Shown here piece by piece: positions 59,401 to 64,000 of a stretch of 64,000 bases of DNA (position 1 is its first letter; each line of letters starts with the position of its first letter). This stretch comes from Cladorhizidae sp. MBARI D1340-BT2 (taxonomy: Eukaryota > Porifera > Demospongiae > Poecilosclerida > Cladorhizidae). Below the pieces are notes generated by a model. It did no database searches. It saw only the letters and a program-made list of their open reading frames with translations, and was not told where the DNA came from. The stretch spans positions 35,818,163 through 35,882,162 of the forward strand of contig JAQNBH010000015.1 of assembly GCA_028752905.1 (NCBI GenBank), read 5' to 3'. Both the position numbers and the translations under genes were made by a program.

Positions 59401-62400
59401 AGTATCTGCCAAGTTACACTAATTTCATTCGTTTCTTCAAAGAAGTTATGAGTAAGCATAAAGCATTATCTGGACCACTTCTGGTTCACTGCAGGTAACC
59501 GAATTTTGACAGTCATAGTTTGTTCATATAAACCACTGTTCTTGACTGTTCTATTGTATGGCACGTAGCCATAGTTCTAGTCAACTTACTTCTTTTTTTA
59601 TACAGTGCCGGTGTAGGACGCTCTGGCACCTTTATTTGCTTTGATATCATCCTAGACAAGATAAAGAAAGATAAAGTGGTTGACGTGTATGGTGTTATAG
59701 AAGAAGTGAGACGTCAGCACATGAAAATGGTCAAGAATTTGGTAAGATCAATGATAACATACTAACTTATAATCTAATGTTAATTTTTTTTAAAGGAACT
59801 ATTTGTAATAATACATTATATTTTGTTTCATAATTAAACATGCTGGTCACATAGGGAATTTTCTACAAAATAAGTTACAATTTAGAAATAAGCAATACAT
59901 AGAAGAGGTTTTACGAAAGATATTTCAGCTGGATATGATATATTTATCATTTAGGACCAATTCATTTTTCTACATGACACCATATTGAAGTCTATTACAT
60001 GTGGTAGCACAGATATAAGTGTTGGAGACTTCAAAAGAGTTCTACTGAAATGGAGAAAGCCCTTAGATGCATTTGAAACAGACACTGTATTGGAAACCCA
60101 GTTCAAGGTACATACATGAATACAGAAATATGAATGTGATCAGAACGAATATATAATAAATACAAACATTGTTGTTGAATAGACATTGAACCTGATGACA
60201 CCTAAATTAAGTAAAAAGGAATCTCGTACAAGGGCAATAATGCATCCAGAGAAAAATCGCTCAATGAATTACTTGCCAAGTAAGATATCTATGTATTTGT
60301 CTTGGTAATACATATTAATTTATACTAGACTCTATTCTACAGTCGATAAATTTCGTGTGATTCTTAAAGGAGAAACTCCAGACTACATCCATGCCGTTTT
60401 TGTCAGTGTGAGTTATATCTCAAGTGTTAAATTAAGGGATGTTCATAATCCTCTCTCTTCTTTTAAAATAAAGTAAATATGCTGGCTCATGATAATCATT
60501 TTTATATTCAGGGTTATGTCAACCAAAAAGCCTATATCATTGCTGAAGGCCCTATGCCCAGTACTGTCAGGAACATGTGGAAAGTGATATGTGACTACGA
60601 TTGTAAAGCTATAGTCATGTTGTCTGGAATTATTGAAAATAGCAAGGTACTATCATGTTCTGCTATATTATATTAACAATCACTTTTTGGTTTTTTTAAT
60701 TTGAAATACTGATACAGGAGAGTAGCTCTCAGTACTGGCCATCTCTCAAGCAAGAAGCTGTTTTCTTGTCTTATGTAGTACAATTATTAGATGAAGAGAA
60801 ATTGAGTGGATTTATACTAAGGAAACTGAAGATAGTAGATCAAAAGGTAAATATATTTATGAGCTTCAAGATAGTATTATGTGCTTGAGGTTTTGTGATT
60901 ATTCAAAGCCAGTAAGTAAAATATTTTTGTATGCTGTATTTATATTTCAATGTGAAGTATTTTGTGCTACACACGCAAATTGTTTGTCTATTGATACATT
61001 TATACCATGTTTATCCGGACCAATTCATACATATTATCACTGCTAAAACTTAACTATAGTATTATTCTGTGGCTGTCATAATAAATGAAAGTTCTTAGGC
61101 CATACCTGATACCCATAAAACTAGTTAACTCTACTTGTTGTGCAATAATGGCTCGGCTTGCTTCAGGTATATGTTATGTTGATCCAGCATAAATTGAGCA
61201 GCTTAGTCATTCTTTCTTTAGTAAGACAGTTTATCAAATCCCATACCACTTGCCTGCAGGTACCCAAATGGCAAGTAAGCTAATCTTGCAATAAAATGCC
61301 ATTACATGTGTCCTATGAATGTGTTCTTGTTAGGCATGCTACAATATTATGTAGTTTTAGTTTAGGATGAGTCTCAGTGATGGTTAGATATGTATAGTTA
61401 TATTACACAAGTCAGAGTAAAAATGGCAAGTTATTTCTTGAGAATGCACCCATACTTGCACTCACCTTCAGCTCATGAAATACAGCTTGCAAATGAAATG
61501 AAATGGCTTGCCATATTTCACGATGAGTATGTATTCTACACTTATAATAATTACTATACTTCATACAGCCAATGGTTGGTGAGTTGGTTGGTCAGTTGGT
61601 CAGTCCAGATTCACACCATCTATGCCCTACCTTAGGTGACAGTACCACAGTAGCACAGTAGCTAAGGCAACCACATTACTTGGTAATGGTCATTATATGT
61701 TCTGGATGCCCATGTACATTTCATGCCTTGCTATGGCTCTTTGCAGTTCTTATGGTGCTTCGTCAGGTTCAACATTTAGTTCTTCAGTAGAACCTCATCA
61801 GCCAAAGAGATTTAGATTAACCAAAAGGGAGTTTGAAAAGATTATAAGACATGTAGTAACTATCTCATCAACTGGTTGTGGTCCACATGGATATATTCAA
61901 GCTAACTTCTCTTTTACCATCTCAATGAACTCTCATTTGACTTTCTCGATAATCAGCTTCAATTTTTTCTCTTCAACATTTTGGCTAGATGCTCTAGCCT
62001 TCATTATTCCTGAGTAGAGCTAAATGTTGAAGAGCAAATTTAAGTTGATATTGAGAAAGTCATTGTTACAATCCATAAAAAGATGTTATTATTTTCAAGT
62101 TTGTTTGTTTGCTCGTTTTGGTATGTTATAGTTGAGTGGTCAAGCTCTACAGCTACAGAGTTCTATAAAATGCAACTAATGGCTTTATTGCTGTTTGACA
62201 CTAAACATAACAGCACATGCCATGTATTGTTGCTATTATTCACTGGACCCATGTATACCACTACACAAAAATCAACATATATGTATTTTTTTTGTATTTT
62301 TGTTAATTTGAGGTCAGCTACATCCTCTTCAAGGACTTGGTAACAGTTGCATAGGAGAATTCCACCAACCAAACAGCAGACAATCAGCTACAACCTCCTT

Positions 62401-64000
62401 TGGACTAGATTTGGACTAGATAATGATTACCCAGAAGCAAGAAACCTACAAACCAAACTACAGAACTAAGCATGAGTCTGTCTCTCTACTAATAATGCAG
62501 CACATGCAGGCTTTACTCAGAATAGAGCATGATTGCATCTTTGACAACATCACTACCCATGCCATTATACAATAATGAATAACTGATGAGATGCATTGTA
62601 AGGTTTGAAGTCTTCTGGTAGAAAAATATATAGTAATATTTTTGAAGTTTAACTTTGAGGCCTTTTCCAATATATATGTTTTTTTGCTGTTTTTTCCCGT
62701 CTTCCAGTTTACTACATGCTGTAAATCTTTTTTGGAGCTAATAGCAAAATGAGTTTGGGCATTTGGGAGTTCTTCATTTATAGGGAGTGCAACATAATCA
62801 TGATTTTCCACTTCATAATACACTAACTAGCCAAGGTAAATGTGCACGGTTTAAGCTAAAGAATTGCTAACTGCTACTCTACAGATCCAACATCTATGAA
62901 ACTGGATCAGCATTTTTATGCAGCCATAACAGTAACAACCACGAAAAGCTTTCATACGTGTGGTACACAAAACTAGTCATCGATAAGTAAATTATCAATC
63001 AGTGCAGAATTTTAGGAATCATTGGCCATGAGGAATTCTTGTTTTCTTAATAGAAACTGGATTTTGAGCTTGATACAAGTCAAATGTATCTTGGCAACAC
63101 ATAGACTCACAATGCTATGCTAAAGGATTATTTGAACATCCTAATTCAGACACTTCTACATATTCTTCAACTAATGAAGGTTGAGAGCTTGACTCTGTCT
63201 GATCAGAACTAGCATTAACTGCAGTACAAGAGCAGAGTAGTAGAGTGCTTACAATGTACAGTGCATATCTGTCATATTCTGTTCTCTTCCTCTTCATTGA
63301 TGGAACAAATCTCAATAAAGATCTTTGACTCTCAGAAAGTATTTTAAACACTGCAATAACCATGTAACTTACTCACATATGTTCTTGTCAGGATGTTGTT
63401 ATTTGATCTGTGGCGTTACACATGTTGAAGTTATTTTTACATGTACTTGACTGTAGTATCTGTACATTCATATCATGTATAAATCGGGGGTGGGTTTGGG
63501 GGGGTGGCAAATATGATGCTAATAATCTGGGGAAGCATGGCTCCCTGACCTCTCTGGATTCTCTGCCAATGAAAATTAAGATGAGAGTGACCATGACATT
63601 TTCTATAATTATATCTAGGTACCAAATCAAAGACCCCACCAAGTCATTCAATTCCATATCACATCCTGGGAGCAAGATGGTCAATGCTCTAATATAAGGA
63701 GTGTAGTAAGTGTCGTTGAAGAGGTGGGCAATGTCCAGAGAAAAACAGGAAACAAGCCCATCTTTGTGCATTGCAGGTAATTATATCATTCATAAAAATA
63801 CCTGTTAGGTAAAGTACAGCCCCAAACAAAAAGTTGGTGTCTGTAGTTATTTAGTGCTAGAAACGAACAAAAAACACATCTAAAAGATAAATCTACAGAA
63901 GCTTAATAGTTGATTTTGGGAAGCTATCCTGTAATTCACTTCATTTCACTTACGTGTTCTATAATTATAGTGACACTGTTACAAGGAGTGGAATGTTCTG
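32503..64000 (+). CDS. Receptor-type protein tyrosine phosphatase, FN3x3-TM-Ig-PTP-PTP (partial 3')
   Basis: Exons: 32503-32578, one probable exon from 37834 (end unsure), 38244-38543, 42028-42312, 42367-42660, 45018-45123, 49508-49548, 50476-50885, 50935-51022, 54717-54799, 54869-54905, 55059-55273, 59337-59494, 59606-59741, 59955-60107, 60183-60279, 60343-60407, 60512-60646, 60718-60846, 63619-63776, 63971 to edge. Every junction has AG/GT ends and matching phase. Order: signal peptide, three FN3 modules, one membrane helix, a basic linker, a cysteine-free Ig-like domain, PTP D1 and PTP D2. It would sit in the plasma membrane and dephosphorylate tyrosines inside the cell. D1 keeps the catalytic Cys/Arg and an Asp in the WPD position; D2 does not keep that Asp. 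The last part of D2 and the stop lie beyond 64000. No frameshift is seen. Confidence 0.85.
33309..33452. repeat. ATAG/ACAG and GATT tetranucleotide repeats
   Basis: Imperfect ATAG and ACAG units followed by four to five GATT units. Confidence 0.9.
35285..35515 (-). repeat. Penelope-like 3' end copy
   Basis: The reverse complement of 35330-35500 matches 19370-19530 ('AAGGAACTGCTAGTGAA', 'GAGCGGTTCAATCGAGA'). The edge at 35285-35320 carries the shared TTGATTATTGAGAAGGTTAT tail block. Confidence 0.6.
35516..36010 (+). repeat. Candidate LTR with internal 30-bp repeats and TATA box
   Basis: Begins TGTCAGAGAAACCTCTGACA, the same terminal palindrome as the Gmr1-like LTRs (TGTCAGGGAAATCCCTGAC), and ends AATCAGCGACA. 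A TATA element AATTATAAAAGTACGGG lies at about 35852. It interrupts a Penelope-like copy. No target duplication and no convincing primer site follow, so the right boundary is a guess. Confidence 0.4.
35555..35712 (+). repeat. 30-bp tandem repeat, about five copies
   Basis: Unit GAATGCAGAGAATGTGGCAA plus ACCACAAGAC. In the frame starting at 35541, which is open to a TGA near 35877, it encodes 'ECRECGKPQD' repeats (a CxxC every ten residues) followed by 'VNREFDPEDNTDNETLAWIR'. The other two frames are open too, because the unit is a multiple of three. Confidence 0.8.
36185..36480 (-). pseudogene. Penelope-like RT/GIY-YIG fragment
   Basis: The reverse complement of 36340-36480 matches 19020-19180 of the larger relic ('GAAAGGAAGATAAGTACACT', 'GTTATTCCTTATGTGGCAGG'). 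36290-36190 gives 'GKYCVENTNRRLEMKEHQYA' and 'CKKCA', the degraded GIY-YIG end. It breaks off at about 36185. Confidence 0.55.
36740..37450. pseudogene. Penelope-like fragments in both orientations
   Basis: 36740-36800 matches the GIY-YIG start on the - strand, sharing ACACAATGCATGAGTGCATA with 36263-36282. 36880-37140 matches the 3' end on the + strand, and 37300-37450 is the shared tail. A rearranged copy. Confidence 0.5.
37834..37960 (+). CDS. Probable phosphatase exon 2 (Cys-containing extracellular segment)
   Basis: After a TTTTAG acceptor the frame compatible with exon 1 reads 'CTNNCRNGKGSGYYELSHLS', 'ITSICSEE' and on to 'NNDCGIPFC'. Candidate phase-1 donors are GTGAGG (37912) and GTATAC (37968), so the end is not fixed. 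It is Asn- and Cys-rich, as expected for a secreted segment. Skipping it would also keep the reading frame. Confidence 0.4.
38244..38543 (+). CDS. Phosphatase FN3 domain 1
   Basis: 'PPVISLSIKSTSITVNLSH' opens a fibronectin type III-like fold. The core residues include W in 'LPNWYTISVDP' and the Y of 'FEYRLYNLTVEAMH' (F strand). Potential N-glycosylation sites (NLS, NLT, NAS, NST) fit an extracellular place. Phase 1 on both sides, the usual FN3 exon symmetry. The most diverged of the three FN3 modules. Confidence 0.65.
38544..42027 (+). other. Phosphatase intron between FN3 domains 1 and 2
   Basis: A doubled 25-bp unit ATGGAGTTGGCATAGTGCAA (38680-38735) and the palindromic repeat at 41748-41884. 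No exon or domain is seen in the rest. Confidence 0.5.
41748..41884. repeat. Palindromic element built from the shared tail sequence
   Basis: The left half TTCGACTAGATGCTCTAGCC is the inverted copy of GGCTAGAGCATCTAGTTGTA in the right half. The outer ends pair TTACAATGGTCTTTTC with TGAGAAGATCATTGTAA. Confidence 0.75.
42028..42312 (+). CDS. Phosphatase FN3 domain 2
   Basis: 'PSGVPNEIIIILTSTSLTAV' then 'WKPIMCVKHNGPIIGYTVAF' carries the B-strand Trp and the G-x-I-x-G-Y of FN3. 'IPYTGYIFSVAGININGTGP' carries the Y-x-F-x-V-x-x-x-N of the F/G strands. Symmetric phase-1 exon. Confidence 0.8.
42367..42660 (+). CDS. Phosphatase FN3 domain 3
   Basis: 'PGPVTSLSGHAELTAVVLRW' plus 'APTAPNGVITNYEISY' is a textbook FN3 start (P-x-x-V...W-x-x-P...NG-x-I-x-x-Y). 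'LLPETTIFNISVSAYTSVGR' is the F/G region. Only 54 bp separate it from FN3 domain 2. Ends phase 1 and joins the membrane exon. Confidence 0.85.
42934..43386. repeat. 34-bp minisatellite, about 13 copies
   Basis: Unit CCAGGTGTTCTACCCTTCAT plus CAAGAATGCTTCAG. The unit is not a multiple of three and lacks stops in any phase, so three long + frames result with a 34-residue period. None is likely to be translated; it lies in an intron. The sequence just before the array (42895-42933) is the shared tail block. Confidence 0.9.
43387..45017 (+). other. Rest of the intron before the transmembrane exon
   Basis: Holds a TTTC-rich stretch (about 44255-44305) and GATT repeats (44383-44476). Nothing else is recognised. 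Confidence 0.6.
44383..44476. repeat. GATT tetranucleotide repeat
   Basis: About 20 GATT units with two GATC variants near the end. Confidence 0.9.
45018..45123 (+). CDS. Phosphatase transmembrane exon
   Basis: 'SASIVGTLIVILIAAALVVL' is a single hydrophobic helix followed by 'QAVVIKRWFR', a basic stop-transfer sequence. With a signal peptide upstream this gives type I topology: FN3 outside, everything after 'KRWFR' inside. Starts phase 1, ends phase 2. Confidence 0.85.
45124..49507 (+). other. Phosphatase intron between membrane and linker exons
   Basis: Contains a loose minisatellite (46655-46915, units around GCCTCCTGCATGTT) and, near 48177-48270, a dispersed repeat also found at 12262-12370 (GAAACTTGAAACACAG). 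No exon that I can support. Confidence 0.5.
46655..46915. repeat. Degenerate minisatellite
   Basis: Irregular repeats of AGCCTCCTGCATGTTCTG-like units with variable spacing. Confidence 0.5.
49508..49548 (+). CDS. Phosphatase juxtamembrane linker exon
   Basis: A 41-base exon, acceptor TTAG and donor GTAGGT, encoding 'KQSKVQSDDGKER'. It starts with the one base needed to complete the Arg codon split by the membrane exon and ends in the phase required by the Ig exon. Confidence 0.7.
49549..50475 (+). other. Intron before the Ig exon
   Basis: Carries one - strand copy of the shared tail (49915-49985, AATAATCAACTTGGAATATA and CGACTAGATGTTCTAGTC). Nothing else. Confidence 0.55.
50476..50885 (+). 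CDS. Phosphatase cytoplasmic Ig-like domain and start of PTP D1
   Basis: Residues about 1-90 of this exon form an I-set Ig domain: 'APVIESFSEYLRVIEGDGAV', 'GDPEPIIKWHFEGTEL' (core Trp), 'GSLVIASTALRHSGAYKVVA' and 'GNLHGTAEVEF'. Both disulfide positions are Val ('AVLKVVITG' and 'GAYKVVAGN' where V..C.. and Y.C.A.N are usual). The exon continues with 'VDPVDLEFFGEYVSNNHC' and 'NKGYKKQFSVEP', the first helices of a receptor PTP domain. So Ig and PTP share an exon, and both follow the membrane segment. Confidence 0.8.
50935..60107 (+). CDS. Phosphatase PTP domain D1 (catalytic)
   Basis: Exons 50935-51022, 54717-54799, 54869-54905, 55059-55273, 59337-59494, 59606-59741, 59955-60107. The motifs in order are 'NNVALNRYANVTVYD' (pTyr loop), 'DFINACYINGYIMPRKYIVT' then 'QGPKPNTMIDFWRLVWQE', 'TNLKEDGCRKCEQYWPDYG', 'QFHLMSWFDQYLP' (WPD loop, here W-F-D), 'LLVHCSAGVGRSGTF' (complete signature with Cys and Arg) and 'MKMVKNLDQFIFLHD' (Q loop). 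Two departures stand out: Pro to Phe in WPD, and Lys where PTP1B has Gln262. The nucleophile and general acid are kept, so activity is plausible but may be altered. Confidence 0.85.
51023..54716 (+). other. Phosphatase D1 intron, nothing recognised except one repeat
   Basis: 52360-52440 (TAAGGCATGCTTGAAGTGTA) belongs to the same dispersed repeat as 13680-13735 and 18400-18440. The remainder is AT-rich without a recognisable domain. Confidence 0.5.
56352..56376. repeat. Poly-C run (25 bases)
   Basis: An uninterrupted C tract; its length is likely variable and error-prone. Confidence 0.9.
58271..58433. repeat. Solo LTR, 163 bp, with ATTTC target duplication
   Basis: Ends are TGTTAGGG...CCCTAACA (8-bp inverted termini) and it is flanked by ATTTC at 58266-58270 and 58434-58438. 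Short length and TGTTAGGG termini resemble Ty1/copia LTRs. There is no internal region, so it arose by LTR-LTR recombination. Confidence 0.75.
60183..64000 (+). CDS. Phosphatase PTP domain D2 (probable pseudophosphatase, partial)
   Basis: Exons 60183-60279, 60343-60407, 60512-60646, 60718-60846, 63619-63776, 63971-64000+. Motifs: 'NRSMNYLPIDKFRVIL' (the pTyr-loop Arg is Asn), 'HAVFVSGYVNQKAYIIAEGP', 'MWKVICDYDCKAIVMLSG', 'SSQYWPSL', 'VIQFHITSWEQDGQ' (WPD position W-E-Q, acid lost) and 'FVHCSDTVTRSGMF'. The Cys-x5-Arg frame is kept but A-G becomes D-T. Like many receptor PTP D2 domains it is likely regulatory. The join across the 2.8-kb intron 60847-63618 is phase 0 to phase 0 and makes sense in the fold. 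Confidence 0.8.
60847..63618 (+). other. Phosphatase D2 intron
   Basis: Contains the palindromic repeat 61937-62070 and a short repeat at 62310-62400 shared with 18047-18160 (GACTTGGTAACA, GGAGAATTCCAC). An open stretch at 61735-61870 ('QPKRFRLTKREFEKIIRHVV') has no proven splice sites and is not placed in the gene. Confidence 0.55.
61937..62070. repeat. Palindromic element of the shared tail family
   Basis: TTGACTTTCTCGATAATCAG at the left pairs with TTGATATTGAGAAAGTCA at the right. The middle contains GGCTAGATGCTCTAGCC, itself a palindrome. Confidence 0.7.

Noticed and set aside
61735..61870. Segment QPKRFRLTKREFEKIIRHVV as a D2 exon
   Set aside because: Does not fit any part of a PTP fold, and skipping it gives a continuous D2.

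Overview
The window is from an AT-rich animal genome with split genes and a heavy load of decayed transposable elements. An early-branching metazoan fits best, and a sponge is my guess. The reasons are a receptor tyrosine phosphatase with FN3 and Ig modules, an animal copy of an isopenicillin-N-epimerase-like enzyme, GIY-YIG Penelope-like elements, and Ty3, Tc1/IS630-like, pogo-like and hAT-like relics. No protein-level search was possible, so the host identity is inference.

Two host genes are visible, both on the + strand. (1) The last four exons of a class V aminotransferase (10658-20582) read through in phase. Its 5' part must lie left of the window, so the TE block at 1-10287 sits inside one of its introns. 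A degenerate copy of its last exon lies tail-to-tail on the - strand at 21027-21143. (2) A receptor-type protein tyrosine phosphatase starts at 32503 with a signal peptide and runs off the right edge. Its exons give three FN3 domains, one membrane segment, a short basic linker, an Ig-like domain lacking both disulfide cysteines, a PTP domain D1 with an intact HCSAGVGRSG loop, and a second PTP domain D2 with altered catalytic residues. All joined exons agree in splice phase. The Ig domain lies on the cytoplasmic side, an unusual architecture and the most interesting protein-level observation here.

Region 1-10287 is a nest. A Ty3 Gag/LTR fragment (1-1066, tRNA-Ser-type primer site) and a pogo-like relic (about 1142-1660) come first. 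Then a TA-flanked transposon of about 8.6 kb with terminal inverted repeats (1663-10285) encodes a DDE transposase on the - strand. That transposase is split by a degraded LTR (8698-9329) and by a Ty3 element (2048-7453) that still has matching GTAAT target duplications. The Ty3 element has its integrase upstream of reverse transcriptase (Gmr1-type order) and a SCAN-like capsid.

Region 11.4-20.5 kb is intronic to the aminotransferase. It carries a near-palindrome of about 1.2 kb made of two opposed GIY-YIG fragments, a Penelope-like relic, and a MITE. Region 20.6-32.4 kb is intergenic and holds an identical 385-bp tandem duplication, two hAT-like relics and a Ty3 relic with the ordinary gene order. 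The phosphatase introns hold Penelope-like fragments, a candidate LTR with 30-bp repeats, microsatellites, a 34-bp minisatellite that looks derived from a transposon end, palindromic repeats and a 163-bp solo LTR with an ATTTC target duplication. Long stretches of these introns contain nothing I can name.
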